Of a stretch of 38,779 nucleotides of DNA, positions 9,690 through 21,414 are shown piece after piece. This DNA comes from Hypsibius dujardini. Taxonomy: Eukaryota; Tardigrada; Eutardigrada; Parachela; Hypsibiidae. The stretch lies in NCBI GenBank assembly GCA_001579985.1, contig LRSR01005176.1, forward strand, positions 1 through 38,779, given 5' to 3'. The translations under genes and the position numbers were made by a program. The notes beneath the pieces are model-generated. The model ran no database searches. It saw only the letters and a program-made list of their open reading frames with translations, and had not been told where the DNA came from. How positions within the stretch are numbered: position 1 is the first letter of the stretch; each line of letters starts with the position of its first letter.

Positions 9690-11495
9690 TACTGTAGTAA
9701 TAGGTTGTGAATAATTTGTTAATTCTGGTAGTCAGGTGTTTTGGGTATACGGGTAGTACTAGACCTAGCAAAACATTGCTAGATTAGGAAAACTGCCGAA
9801 TGAATCAGCATCGGTTGCATAAGAATCATTCGGCAATCTCCCTGTTAAGCAGTCCAACTCAGCAATTTGCTGGTAACAGTCTTCCTAGTCAATTTACTCC
9901 CTTCGAGTTTTTTGTTTCCTCTTCCATTTCATTATTTCTCGAAAGCATTCCAAACAAATTGCATTTTTCCTGATGAGATTAGATACTGCTCTCTGAGAAA
10001 CAACGATATTCCTGACCTTCAATGCTTCCACAATTTTTCTGGATGAATATTTCAAACTGACCAATGTCAAAATAGACTCCCTCACACCCAAATCTAGTTT
10101 GCGACCCATCTTTGCATCCAATGAGACAAGAAATATATCACACATGCGAAATTGAACGGAGCACGTGTTGGGTTTATGAGATTTGAAAATCAGATAAGGC
10201 GCTCTGTACAGGTGTGAACATGAGTCACTGCGCACCATCAAGTTGTTCAACCTCTGTAGTAATAGGTTGTGAATAATTTGTTAACTCTGGTAGTCTATAT
10301 AAGGGTATAAGGGTAGCACTAGACCTAGCAAAACATTGCTGGATTAGGAAAACTGCCGAATGAATCAGCATCGGTTGCATAAGAATCATTCGGCAATTTC
10401 CCTGTTAAGCAGTCTAATCCAGCAATTTGCTGGTAACAGTTTTCCTAGTAAATTTACTCCCTTCGAGTTTTTTCGTTTCTTCTTCCATTTCATGATTTCT
10501 CGAAAGCATTCAAAACAAATTTGAATAACGCTATCTATTTCTCTTTCGAATGCGCGTCTGGAATTTACTCCCTGTGGAGTATTCTGGAAACGTTTATACA
10601 TTTCCGTGCGCACGAGCATTTATATGGATCCTGAACAGTTCAATGTGTGTTTTTCTCAATTCCGGAACGAATTGCAGATTGAAGAATGTGGCAAATGCTT
10701 TTTCTCTTTTAAACTTGGTAGGGAGGAAGCCATTTCGTGGGGATATGAGATTCTCTCCCTAGTGAACATTAGATTTTGAATATCAGGAAAAATATATGAC
10801 CCACCCTTATATTTTTCTGCTGTAGGCCATACAAAATGTTATAGATCCTTATAAATTTTATTGTACATTGATAAAATTCGTTCGTTTTTTTGTAAGGCCT
10901 TATAAATGCTTTTAAATAGTAAGACCGGGCTCAGAAATTTATTACAAGTTTTTAGCCGGAAAAGATGACCAGTGGTCAATCGGCACGGGAACATATATAC
11001 AACAAAACTTTGTTTGAATTGAAATTGGAGTTGATACGATGCATAGAGTTCGAGTCCGGTCACCTTCTCTTTTTTTCTTTTTTTCATTAGTCGTCATTTA
11101 GGGTTATACGGCCTTACAAAATAGTGTATGGAATCCGCCTTAAAAATTTCTTACATATTAAGTAAGAAAGCAATACGTTTTTTTGTAAGACCTAATATTT
11201 TTTCTTATGTTCTATTTGAAGGCGACATGGGATGATTCTTTGCGCTGTGGACTTTGCTATGGGTGCTGCGGTTGATTCCTTGATTCGGTGGCAGCATGTT
11301 ACCGGTCCAAAGTAACCACAGACAGAATCATTGGGCAGTGTCATAACCGATTTCTAATGGTTAGAAAATTATTATTCCGCTCTTACAAGTCCGAATTCCA
11401 AAATTTCAATTGTTATTTACTTAATACCACGTAGTCTTGAGCCATATTTTTGTGTGGCAAAAAGAACAGTTTTGTGGACATTGACTGCGCTAGTC
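9690..11495. mobile_element. Decayed Tc1/mariner-like element with internal direct repeats
   Basis: A block of about 275 bp (9692-9965) recurs directly at 10255-10530. Between them lies a transposase-type helix-turn-helix fragment. The outer parts of the element recur as a deletion derivative at 26713-27107, sharing the left segment around GCCGAATGAATCAGCAT and the right segment ending TGTGGACATTG. Clear terminal inverted repeats were not found, so the limits are approximate and set by the shared sequence. Confidence 0.6.
9894..10109 (-). pseudogene. Tc1-like transposase N-terminal HTH fragment
   Basis: From an ATG at 10109 a 71-codon frame begins MGRKLDLGVRESILTLV and continues through SSRKIVEAL and QRAVSNLIRKN. 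This is the usual pattern of the first paired-like helix-turn-helix that Tc1/mariner transposases use to bind their inverted repeats. It then ends in a Lys/Arg-rich tail and a stop, far short of the 340 or so residues of a working enzyme. No DDE/D catalytic domain follows. The tail sequence is repeated at 10386-10530, showing that the two flanking direct repeats include the end of this ORF. A longer frame to 10250 has an upstream start but no added domain. Confidence 0.55.
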
Positions 11496-12496
11496 AATTA
11501 TGCCCCACCCCCGCTGATTGACATCAAGCTTGAGCGTATTGTTCAATTCCGTTCACTTGTCCGTTGGTTTTTACCTGACAGGCTATGCTACCTTGCTTGA
11601 TTGAAATGATCATATCGGTTGCAAACTTTTCAAGTGAATCTGAATGAAAAACCAAGCGAGCGACGGAACGTGTTTTCGGGCCGGACCTAAAATCGACCCG
11701 TGAGATCAGGAGCGTACAGTATGAGACTCCCAAGTGTTAGCAAGGTGGTGTTCAAAAAAATCGCACGAAAAATCAGAAGTGACAGGTAAATCTAGCAAGT
11801 AAATTTTTAGGGGGAGGGGGAGGGGGAGGGGTCCTGTTACATAAACGAGTGGGTGAGTAAAACTCTGGGGCAACCAATAGCGCATAAATCGTCTTTTCAT
11901 TTCTTTCTATTTTTCACTCTAACCAGTACGAGAGTGATGAAGAGTCTACGGCTGAGCGCAATTATAGGTAATTGGCCAAAGATTCGGTTTCCTGTGACGC
12001 AACTCCAAGGCAAAATCTGCATTATTCATGCCGATGGGATTATTTTTGCTCGAATGGTTTACATAATTCCAGCGATAATCCTTCCTCTTACAAATATCTT
12101 CAATCTATTGAATGAATTGGATGCTCGATCATTCGGCTGAGTGAATAGGGCATTCACGTTACCGCTCGGGGCAGGAACACGGTCTTTGTGCTGGTGGCAT
12201 CTTTACGAAAAATTCCTCATCTGTATAATGGACATGTGACAACCTGCCCACCTCGTCGTATCCCATGACCCTCAACCTTACTTGTACTTGAGGTGATTCT
12301 CCGAGATTCGTCCATGAAATACATTTTATTATTCATCATTAATTTTGAAGAGGATAATTTAGAAAAAAAATTGGATCCATTGTGAAATCGACCTTTGAAA
12401 ATCCCCTCAAGTTGAGAGGCAGCATTTAATCCGTTTCTCACACACTCTGTTGCGATAAACTGCACCATCAAACGTGATTGACATTATTGAGTCATC
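11496..12496. other. Intergenic, no gene seen; one G-rich tract
   Basis: It lies upstream of the receptor gene and should hold its promoter. The G tract at 11810-11831 has four G runs separated by single A residues, a pattern able to form a G-quadruplex. No convincing exon is present. Confidence 0.45.
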
Positions 12497-15400
12497 ATGA
12501 ATTCTACAAGTACAAACAACTCGTTCCCGCTGGCTAGTAGGCCTCCAAATCCGTTCGTCGACCCAAAATCCCTGCTGTACTTTACCGTTTTTCTACTGCT
12601 GACCAACGCATTCGGCACGGTTGCTAACATTCTTCTCCTCCTCGCCATCGCCATTCACAGGCCGCTTCGCAAAACCGTCAGTCATATTTTGATCGCGCAT
12701 TGTCTTGTACTTGACCTCGCTTCGACCATCGTATCAGTCCCCGCTTCTGTCGTTCAGGTACGGGCCCATTTGTATTCCTTAACTACCGAATTCTCGCGAT
12801 CTCAAGGGACAGCTAAGCCCCGCCTCCCTCGGTATGACCCTGCACTCGATTGAACGTCCAATCTGATTCACTCTTCTCTGATTGGCTCATTTCGTACAGC
12901 TTACGCGCTGTGCTCGATTGATTGATTGTACAGTCGTTGGGCTCGATTGATTGATTGTACAATCGTTGGGCTCGATTGATTGATTGTACAGTCGTGCTTT
13001 TTTATATATTTGTCCCTGAAATAGTGAACGAAACTGAATAGGCACGGCTCGGGTTAGTTAAAATTTGCGGGTAGGGCAGAAAAGTGTCCCTTGAGATCGC
13101 GAGCATACGGTACCTGTCCTTCCTATCCTATTTTGTGCTCCTGGATCGGTTTACGTTTTGCCGACGAAGGACACGTGAAATGTATTTTAAATTTGAATTG
13201 GCTTAAAAATGGCGTTCCGGCCATGTTCTGTTTGAAACTGTTCATATTTAGCGTACTACGTGGAAATCTCATCCAAACGAAGCGAGGAAAAGGGGGAAAA
13301 AGGATCATTTCTTGAAGTATTATTGAACCTCGGCCTGTCGATTAAATGTTGATTTTTTTGTCAAAAATTTGGCTGCCTGCAGAGATATTCGAGACGCAAT
13401 TGAGATGCACTGAAATTTGACATTTAGAGTTTAGAATTTGTTTTTAAAAAAACATAACGCCAGAATTCGAACGTAATTTGTAGCTTTTATATTTTCTGAC
13501 ATAATGAGAGTGGCACCGTTAAAACGAACTCAATTTTGTCGATGCGGAGCACTATTTTCTTCACTTACACTGTGAACGCAACCTTTGCACGATGCAGGTG
13601 TATCTTCCACCACATTTACCGGCGTACTTCTGCCGCTACGAAGGTCTACTGGTCTACGGCGTGAACATGGCCATTTCATGGGCCACCACCGTTATCGCGC
13701 TGCAACGCCTCGCCGCAGCTCTTCTCCACCGACACTTTAAGACCTTCATGACGACCCGCGGTTTTCTAAGGGCCATGCTGCTTTTTCCTTGGCTTGTAAC
13801 GGCGATTTTGGTCGTTTTTACCACCACCGAAACTGGCTTGAAAATTGCTCGTCTCGGAGCAGGAAACTGTGTCATAGTTTCGGCTAGCAACTCATCCACC
13901 CCAGTCTTTGTCTATACCGTGTTCTCGCGGTATCTTCCGACGGTGCTGGACGGTGTGAGCTACCTGGTGGTACTGACCAAAACTTACGGGGACTTGAGGA
14001 GACGTCCTGGCAGCCACACTTTGCAACGCCGACTGGAATTGTCGCGAATGCTTTTTCTGTCGTTTTTATGGCGATGCTGTACCGTCTATCCGTCCACCGT
14101 GGCAATCTCCTTCTTTCCCGCGGAGTACGCCCGGAATTTTGCCGCTCAAATGGCCACGGCGTTTCTGTGGTTCTCCTTCGGGGCCATCGATCCGGTTAGT
14201 CGCTATGATCTAGTGCTTAGAATAACACGGAATGAACAAACATCCATACCAGTTTGAGTTATCGAGAGTACGAGAAGGGCGGGACTTACTCCGCCCTCGT
14301 CCGATAAGAGGGCAGGGTGCCAGGAACGGCGTAGGCACAAGTCCCCCTCGCCTTCTCCCTTTTTGTCTCCTCCCCTTTTCTTTTTTCCGATATTGACTAA
14401 TGTCCTGTAATTCAGTAAAATTCAAATTGATTTATTTAGAATTCTTATTATTCCTCATCACAAGAAAGTTTAAATTCTAAATAATGAACATTTCCTGAAC
14501 GAGTGCGAAGCGAAGTTTCACCCCTATTGTTATGACCACACCATTTATTTGACCAAAGCTCAAATTGTGGGGTGTTTCGCTAGGAAATTGAGGAACAGTT
14601 GGGCTTTCCGAAATTATCAAATTTGTTATGATGACTCAAAGAGACCTTGGTCAGCACTCATAAAAGCAACAAAGGACAAAAGGGGGGGGAAGGGAGGGGG
14701 ACTTGTAGTTTAAGCCGCCAGCAACACATGTTAGTCACGTCCCCCACACATCCCGGGAAAAATGACTTTAATATATCGGCCTTAGAGTGGAAAAACTATA
14801 CAGTGTAGGAAGATGCTGGCCTATTTCCAGCGACCCCTTTTTCAGTCCGAAATCCGAAATCCGAAATCCAGCCCCTAGCATTGTTCGTACAGGGTGGCGT
14901 TTGTCTATAGAATTATCAAACAAATTAATTTTGTTTTGATCGCATCCAAAATTTAATTTGAACTCCTATGACATTTTTCAAATATTTTTCGGCACTCTGG
15001 GGGCGAAGCTACAGTATAGGAAATTTCAGAGCAACACGCTTGCAATCCCAGTCCTCTTTGCGAAATACGCCTATCTCCGCGTCTTCATTCCCGATTAATA
15101 TTCAACTAATGCCAATCAATTCTAAATTGAATTTCAGAGGGAACGGTGTCAATACATGTGTCATTTATTATTACAATGTCATTATATCATAAATATACTA
15201 TATGTACTAAACGTAATATAATGTCATAATACTAATTATGACACTATCATTTATGAACAGGCAAGTGGCCGGAATTGGGACCGAAAAAGGGGTGTTTCGA
15301 AATAGAACAGACTCTTCCCACGTACTTATTTACTAAATATGAAATGCAGTAGGGATTTATTGCCATTCTAGTCAGGGGGGGGCTGATATTTATAGTGCCG

Positions 15401-15616
15401 ACGGCACGAAACAAGCTGTTTGGAAATTCGTTAGAGATCACAGTTCTTGCACTACCTTTTTTTCAGATCTTTTTCTGGGCAAGCAGCAGACTGTTCCAGC
15501 GTGGTGTGAAGGAGGTGCTGAGCCATGGGAAACGATATTTCTGCTGCGGCGCTCCGGACACCCGACGAATCGTACCTGCTGCTGCTTCACACTATACCAC
15601 TAGGCATATTACATGA
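12497..15616 (+). CDS. Rhodopsin-class (class A) orphan G-protein-coupled receptor, 3 exons
   Basis: Exons are 12497-12757, 13598-14194 and 15467-15616, all GT-AG and phase 0, encoding 335 aa. The N-terminus has two NxS/T glycosylation sites, including MNSTSTNNS. Seven hydrophobic segments are visible. C99 and R124 are exactly 25 apart, as for the conserved helix-3 Cys and Arg, but the DRY motif is replaced by QRL. The helix-7 NPxxY becomes DPIFF, formed across the last junction. Exon 3 (begins IFFWASSRLFQRG, then CC) provides helix 8 and a possible palmitoylation site. If the second donor (CCG|GTTAGT) is ignored, the frame runs to a stop at 14257 and lacks helix 8. Intron 1 holds a MITE. Intron 2 (1272 bp) holds only low-complexity sequence. 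The ligand is unknown. Confidence 0.85.
12786..13110. mobile_element. MITE in intron 1 of the receptor gene
   Basis: Inverted ends share TCGCGATCTCAAGGGACA (left, 12794-12811) and its complement near the right end. TA flanks both ends (12784-12785, 13111-13112). It lies 28 bases inside the intron. Confidence 0.85.
12910..12998. repeat. Three tandem copies of a 29-30-bp unit
   Basis: The unit GCTCGATTGATTGATTGTAC plus about 9 bases is repeated three times with one A/G difference, inside the intron MITE. Confidence 0.9.
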
Positions 15617-15945
15617 TATATCTGCTGGTGTCCCCTACTATTCCCGGTGGAGTGTTAGGCGAGTGCAAGTCAGAGTATGAGTGCAAATTGTGCGAGTGAA
15701 CCATCTCAATACGTTACGTGACGTCGTAGCATAATCTCTAATTGACTTATCGTTTAAATTTTCATCGCCGTGATAGTCGTACATTTTATTAGCGAGCTCA
15801 TCTGATAATTGTTTTAGAGCGCGTACGCACAAGAGTGCCATATGAAAGGCGTAAAACATCAATAAAAAGCCAAGTCAGCCCTCGCCTTTTAAAAGTGGTA
15901 CATGGAGTAAATATAAAAGATATCGCTATTGCTGCTCTTGCAGTA
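15617..15945. other. Intergenic after receptor gene; one unrecognised minus ORF
   Basis: A minus-strand frame at 15638-15862 (74 codons) has no recognised domain. Nothing else is visible. Confidence 0.3.
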
Positions 15946-16020
15946 TGAGGTAAGGGCACTGGAATGGCCCATTCCAGGGTACGGGAAAGTCAAGTGGCCC
16001 ATTCCAGTGCCCTTACCTCA
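15946..16020. mobile_element. 75-bp near-perfect palindrome MITE at a TA target
   Basis: TGAGGTAAGGGCACTGGAAT and its complement form the two arms, flanked by TA. The palindrome extends three bases further into CAG/CTG. It shares the TGAGG terminus with the elements at 24734 and 30549. A diverged relative of its interior lies at about 22128-22178. Confidence 0.8.
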
Positions 16021-16227
16021 TACTGTTTAGCCAATAGATTCAAGGTTCTAATAATACACATCACCACATATGGGCACAAATTACAAATTATCTAATGTGA
16101 GTCCCGGGTCCTCAGCCCCCCCTCTTCTTTTGTTTCATCACATCGACGCACTAGTTCAATAAGGAATGGATAGCAGTGCCAGCGCGAAGGCAAACGTGTA
16201 ACAAGCTTCGCACGATTTGACTTTCCC

Positions 16228-16513
16228 GCAGAGGCTCGTTTAGGATCTTTACAGGTCGGAACCAGGACCCCTCACGGCAGCGCCATGGGATGGGATGAAT
16301 GAAAAACTGATGTTTTTGAAAATGTTTTGAAATTCCAGGGGGTCTCTGGAAATTGGGACCCCACATCTTCACAAATTTCAAAATAATCAGGAATAATTGG
16401 CCAAATTTGGATTAAATCCTGAAAAAAAATGTAGTTTGCCCCTTTGCCCACCCCCTGACCCTACCGTGAGGGGTCCTGGTTTTGACCTGTAAGGACCTGA
16501 AACGAGTCTCTGC
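16228..16513. mobile_element. MITE, copy 1 of a family also at about 31525-31948
   Basis: The left arm (GCAGAGGCTCGTTTAGGATC) and right arm are inverted and share the subterminal CCAGGACCCCTCACGG motif. The second copy is in a neprilysin intron. Confidence 0.75.
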
Positions 16514-17489
16514 TTCCCCGTACCTTTGAATGACTCACGGGGTGGTAGGAGGCGCGCTGTCGCAAATTGATCGAAATTTGATGAGTCACTGCGTAGTCAG
16601 CGCCCTCGATAGTGAGCTTTTTTCAACAAGCGATTTTAAGCGATGCAGCGATGCAGGGAGTGTCATTGCCAACTGGCTTTGGGCAAGCAAATTGCTTTGG
16701 GAAGAAAAAATGAGCAATAAAAATGAGCCCAAGTTCCATCACATCGGGTCTGTGATCTTGGGTGCTGCGCATTTCAAGCTCCGTGTGCCGGAGTCTGCCA
16801 ATTTTTACTATAGAACTTGTGTGGAACTGGCGACGAACGTCCCTTGGTTGAAAGTGGAGTGGCGTGACAGGTGGTAGGACTACCCTAAACCCTTTCATTT
16901 GGCCGTACCCGAAGGCTCAGCGGGACTGGGTTGCGCGATATTCACCGTTGATACCGCAGTAATGCCACATATGAATTGCAGAGGGTTTGAAGTTGGCCAA
17001 GTAAGAATTGACGGTCAAGCAGTTACACAACTTCACAAATAGACAGACAGACTGACGGAGGCAGAAAAGACACACCAAACGCCTTACTAGTTAGATTAAT
17101 TAACTCAGGTTCTAATTCTACATCTTGTTTAGTCAGCTGGAGCAATTCAGCAACGGCCTTCCACGGCTAGACTTGCAGACAGCAGACTATGGACAGATGC
17201 GACCCTGTTTCTTAACAGTCCTGGCGGCGATAATTTCATGTAGAAAGCTTCCCGGGTCCTTAGCTGAGCCGCCTGTACCTTGCCCGTTGGCAGAGGTTGC
17301 GTATTATGACTGAAACCAATGCTGTTTTAGTGGTGATTTTGGTGATTTTGAAATCACCAACGGGCACCCTTAAAGTTTTTGATGATTTTTAAATCCTCGA
17401 AATTTGGATGGTGATTCTAATATATCCATATCCGTCGAGATGATCAAATGGATTGTCTTGTTTTGTCAAATCGAACTGTGTTCGGTTAA
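16514..17489. other. Intergenic; unrecognised ORF and a repeated segment
   Basis: A plus frame at 16530-16877 (115 codons) has no recognised domain. The segment at about 17070-17150 (CAAACGCC, TTCTAATTCTAC, TTTAGTCAGCT) recurs at about 21922-21985, so it is dispersed repeat sequence. Confidence 0.35.
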
Positions 17490-18288
17490 GATTTTTGCAG
17501 TCGTTGTATAGTAGAAAGACTGTATGTTCTATAGTATGTAGAAAGACTGGAAGTGGAAAAACGTGGCTAGTCATGAATCTGATAAAGATTGGAGTGGGAA
17601 AAGATGTATGGGATCAAATGTTATAAGTCCAGACAACGATTCCAAGTACTACGCATTTTTCAATAAATTTGCTGAAAAACAAAAAATTGATGACTTACCT
17701 ACAATAAATTTTAGCGTACTGCCTAAAACCTTAGAAGATTTCTTGACAGAACTAAAGAAATTACGACATTTGATAAATTAAAACAAACTTTAGTTGTAGT
17801 TGACAATTTTTGTACTGAAAGTACCAATAATAAATTTATCAAACAGCTTTTTACTGAAAACCGACATCATGGTATTAGCTTAATCTATTGCACACAGAAT
17901 TTTAATGACCTACCAGTTAGTTTAAAAATGATTAGTCAGTGTTACTGTTTTATAAAAGACTGTAATCGAAAAATATCAGAAAACATTGAGGCTAAATGTG
18001 GTAAAAATAACGTTAAAAAATTATACCTAAAAATTATACCTAACCTATATGGGTAGTACTGATACTGCATTTCCTTGGGTTATGCTGAATGTATCGAAAA
18101 GTTATATGGTTGACAAGGAAAATAACATACACCACTTAAATTGTAAGACCAAAGAAAAGAACATAGATATGATACCTTTCAATGAATTTAAAAACAAATT
18201 TGATATAGAACAAAAGAACAACTTTAGCGGAATCTTGTTGGAGAAATACATGTACGAAACAGATACCAGTTTATATAAAAAAAATTGA
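17490..18288 (+). pseudogene. Relic of a Polinton/adintovirus-type packaging ATPase (FtsK/HerA fold)
   Basis: In one frame at about 17550-17580 there is a P-loop, CRKTGSGKTWLVMNL. In another frame at about 17788-17870 there is a Walker B strand LVVVDNF followed by a LFTENRHHGISLIY segment and a Gln-Asn sensor-like motif (CTQNF). This arrangement is typical of the DNA-packaging ATPases of Polinton/Maverick elements and adintoviruses, which drive genome entry into capsids. The reading frame changes at least twice (near 17600 and 17760) and stops appear before the C-terminal piece at 18049-18288, so it is non-functional. The segment is more AT-rich than its neighbours. No polymerase, integrase or capsid gene was recognised nearby, so only this fragment remains. 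Confidence 0.6.
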
Positions 18289-18954
18289 ATGGCAGCTAAA
18301 GAGCACGGTTGGATGACGTGGAGGTAAAAACAGTGGCTGCCAGATAAATACTGGTCATTTTTAGTTTAAAGTAGACTTTATTTTTTTGCGATAATTCACG
18401 TACAAGTATTCATAACGACTATTAGTATCAAGAGAAGTATCAATAGTACTGAAATACACCCTTTCTCCTTCAAAAGCAAATATAGTATTGTGAGGGTATT
18501 TAGAATAATAAGTCGTACAGTTCTTCAACTTGACTAAAGCTTCATCTGTAAAAGTACCTTTCCGTTTAGATAATGTTTTTAATAACATCTACAAGCTGCC
18601 CACGTTGACTTTTTAAACACCGCTCGTTGCGCCTTTATCAAACACTACTGGACACTGTTTTGAGCATTCCCATTGAAATTTTTACTGTCCGTTTTTTGGT
18701 TTCAGCTGAGTAAATCCTAGTTAAAAGAATTTGTTAAAGAACAATCCAAATCGGATCCCACAGTGTGTTCAAGTGTTTCTAAATTCCCAAATTTGTCATT
18801 CCCGGATACACACAGAGTTTATTGGTAACCAAAAAATATGTTTGATGCGTTCATTCGGCTCTATGCGCCTTTATTAAATTTGAAATATATATTCAGCCTC
18901 ACCGTACAAGAGCGAAAACCATTAAAATGAGGGGCATAGAAGAAAACAAGACGC
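18289..18954. other. Gap with a small AT-rich minus ORF
   Basis: A 75-codon minus frame (18361-18588, ending KKIKSTLN) lies next to the ATPase relic and shares its AT-rich base use, so it may be another fragment of the same element. I recognise no domain. Confidence 0.3.
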
Positions 18955-19320
18955 GGATACGGTGGTAATGAGGGCAGCCGACGTTATGTCCCTCGACATC
19001 TTGTCCTCCAGACATCGCAACTTGTTGATCCCACAGACATGCTGACCCGGGACAACAATATCCAGAGGCAGACACACTATTTATTATAGGTTCACTTGTA
19101 CACGATAGATACATTGTGTACGACATATCGCACACCGACTTTAGAATATGCTGACATTTGGTATAACTGGACCTTATAAGTATGGATAGTTTATGTCTGC
19201 TTGTGGATATATGTTGTCCCAGGTCAGCATGTCTGTGGGACCAACAGGTCGCAATATCTGGAGGACGAGTTGTCGAGGGCCAAGATGTTGGGTGCCCTCT
19301 CATTGTGATATGTCGTGTAG
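18955..19320. mobile_element. MITE at the 3' side of the PAN/Apple gene
   Basis: The two arms are inverted copies sharing GAGGGCA, CCACAGACATGCTGAC and GGGACAACA blocks. A single arm of the same family is present at about 21415-21600 beside the paralogue. Confidence 0.75.
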
Positions 19321-19355
19321 GATTTATGTATTCATTACGTCATCATTGAAACCGA

Positions 19356-19985
19356 TCAAAACGTAAAGGTGTTGTAAGACGCGCTTCCATGGAAGCGAGA
19401 TGGATAATCAGAAACAAGCGTGCAATCAGGTATCGGACCATGTAGGCCTAGAGGGGAGTAGGAAACTGCCAAACATTTTGGATGTATACGGCAAAGATTA
19501 AGGCAAATCGATTGACCGTTCACGTTCATTCCGTTTGCGACACGTCGTCCATCTGCACCATGGAGAATGTTCCCCTCAGACCATACCCCAGACCGTTGTT
19601 GAAACTGCTTCGCTGAAATAGCCAGCAAAGTGCTGCCGGCATTGGGTACAAAGGTGCCCTCCATGTGCTGATTCCAGCCGGTGCAGACGCGAGTGTTGAG
19701 GTCGAACGACACCAGCCGGCATCCCGGAATCTCTCTAGTGACGCACTTGCTCAGACAGGCTATTCCGTTAGCGGCCACGCCTAGGTTGATGGTTGACGGA
19801 CTGACCAAGTTCGCGGGAATAAAGATGCCCCAACCGGCAACCTCCACGACTGATCCGAAATCCGGCACGACATCAGCCAAATTTCGGGAATCGTCCGACA
19901 CTGAGCCTCTTGCTGCGTCGATTGGCAAGGCAACACGTCCGTTCGCTAAAAGAACCACGCCGAGAAGGAAAACAATTAGCGCCAT
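19356..19985 (-). CDS. Secreted protein with two PAN/Apple-like cysteine repeats
   Basis: A single-exon ORF of 209 aa. It begins MALIVFLLGVVLLANG, a clear signal peptide, so the product is likely secreted. Two repeats follow with matching cysteine spacing: C77, C81, C89, C101 and C161, C165, C171, C188. The first, with CxxxC, CRLVSFDL and CTGW, looks like the core of a PAN/Apple domain, a fold that binds carbohydrates or proteins. There is no membrane anchor or catalytic domain. A truncated, very similar paralogue lies head-to-head at 20970. The domain call is from cysteine pattern only and needs a profile search. Confidence 0.7.
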   Translation of the reverse strand: MALIVFLLGVVLLANGRVALPIDAARGSVSDDSRNLADVVPDFGSVVEVAGWGIFIPANLVSPSTINLGVAANGIACLSKCVTREIPGCRLVSFDLNTRVCTGWNQHMEGTFVPNAGSTLLAISAKQFQQRSGVWSEGNILHGADGRRVANGMNVNGQSICLNLCRIHPKCLAVSYSPLGLHGPIPDCTLVSDYPSRFHGSASYNTFTF

Positions 19986-20570
19986 ATTTTATAAGTAATG
20001 CGAAGTAACTAAAAAAACAGGCAATATACATATGACTGGTCCAATGGAAAAGTCAAATCCAGCTTTAAATACCTTTAACCGAGGCACTGAAATTCTGAGA
20101 ACAGTCCGAACAATGGAGGGCGTCCGACCGATCAATGGGCTTTACGGGGTGGCGACTTCAATTCTTGAAAAAGTTGAAACTGCGTCAGTGCGCCACGGCT
20201 TCGGCCGATTTGAACAATTGAACATTCAATGGAAAGACAAAGTTATCGTCGTTCATCCATAAACTGGTTAGCTCTTAGTTACCTTCTTTTTTTGTTTATT
20301 TTTTATGTTCGTCTCTTCTTTTCGCCCTCTGAAAAAAAACTTTTTAAATGGATTATTATTATATTCAACTTTACCATTTTGCAGGGAGAAGTTTCTTTAG
20401 GGAAACAAAATAGGAGGGAGGTTGAAACGCAAAATCAGCAGCGAGTTTAAACTTAACGTAGCATTTCACGGCAAATAATCGGCCATTTTCGGGGGAAAAC
20501 ATTTTACGTTTGTAAATGAATTTCTTATAATATTTTGAGGTTATTATATTTCCATAAGGTCTATGATATA
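19986..20570. other. Gap between the paired PAN/Apple-like genes and MITE
   Basis: It should contain the promoter of the minus-strand gene. A plus frame at 20032-20262 is not recognised. No copy of the first 76 codons of the PAN/Apple-like gene is present here. Confidence 0.4.
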
Positions 20571-20968
20571 GCCCAACTGTGAGATAAGGCATTCGACTAA
20601 TTTTGAAATAGTGAGAGAACACTGTAGGAAAAATGGCGGCTCCTAGCGCAGATTATCCAAAAATGAAATTGCTACCCGGTATTATTAGGAATACCGAAAG
20701 CATAGGGGCATTTTGATAAAGAATGCCGACGGCGGTTCGACTGCACCTCCCTTAAACAATTAAACAATTCAGGATTTGTTTCTGGCGCCATGGAACAACA
20801 GACCTTTATCATGCAAATGACGATAGTCTCGACAAACTCAACGCACCCCGACGATAAGTTTCGTAAATATAATTGTTGTCATTTAATCTGCACAGGGAGC
20901 CGCCATTTTTTCTACGGTGTTCTCCCATTATTTCAAAATTAGTCGAATGCCTTATCTCACAGTTGGGC
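20571..20968. mobile_element. MITE abutting the truncated paralogue
   Basis: The left arm GCCCAACTGTGAGATAAGGC is inverted at the right end (GCCTTATCTCACAGTTGGGC). The arms extend about 75 bp to an AAATGGCGGCTCC block. TA precedes the left end. The right end runs directly into coding sequence of the paralogue. Confidence 0.8.
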
Positions 20969-20969
20969 T

Positions 20970-21380
20970 TGTCTGAGCAAGTGCATCATCAGAGAGATTC
21001 CGGGATGCCGGCTGGTGTCGTTCGACCTCAACACTCGCGTCTGCACCGGCTGGAATCAGCACATGGAGGGCACCTTTGTACCCAATGCCGGCAACACTTT
21101 GCTTGCTGTTTCAGCGAAGCGGTTTCAGCAACGGTCTGGGGTAAACTTTAGTGCGACCCGCATATTTGGTGCAGGTGGACGACAGGTCCCAAACGGATCC
21201 AACGTGTACGGTCAATCAATTTGTCTTGATCTTTGCCTTATACATCCAAAATGTTTGGTAGTTTACTACTCCCCTAAAGACGTTAACTCAGGAGGTCAAC
21301 CAGTACCCGATTGCACGTTTTCTTCTTATTATCCATCTCGTTTCAGTGAAAACGCGTTTTACAACACCTTTACGTTTTAA
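20970..21380 (+). pseudogene. 5'-truncated paralogue of the PAN/Apple-like gene
   Basis: The sequence matches the 19356-19985 gene from its Cys77 (CLSKC) to the C-terminal YNTFTF, with 136 codons before the stop and a 3-residue insertion near the second repeat. All eight cysteines are kept and the frame is intact. What is missing is the start codon, signal peptide and first 76 residues: sequence homology begins exactly at the edge of a MITE. Unless an upstream exon exists, it cannot make a secreted protein. About 40 bp of 3' flank is also shared with the first gene, so the pair arose by an inverted duplication. The open frame suggests that the damage is recent or the remnant is used. Confidence 0.75.
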
Positions 21381-21414
21381 TCGGTTTCAATAATGAGGTA
21401 ATGAATACATAAAT

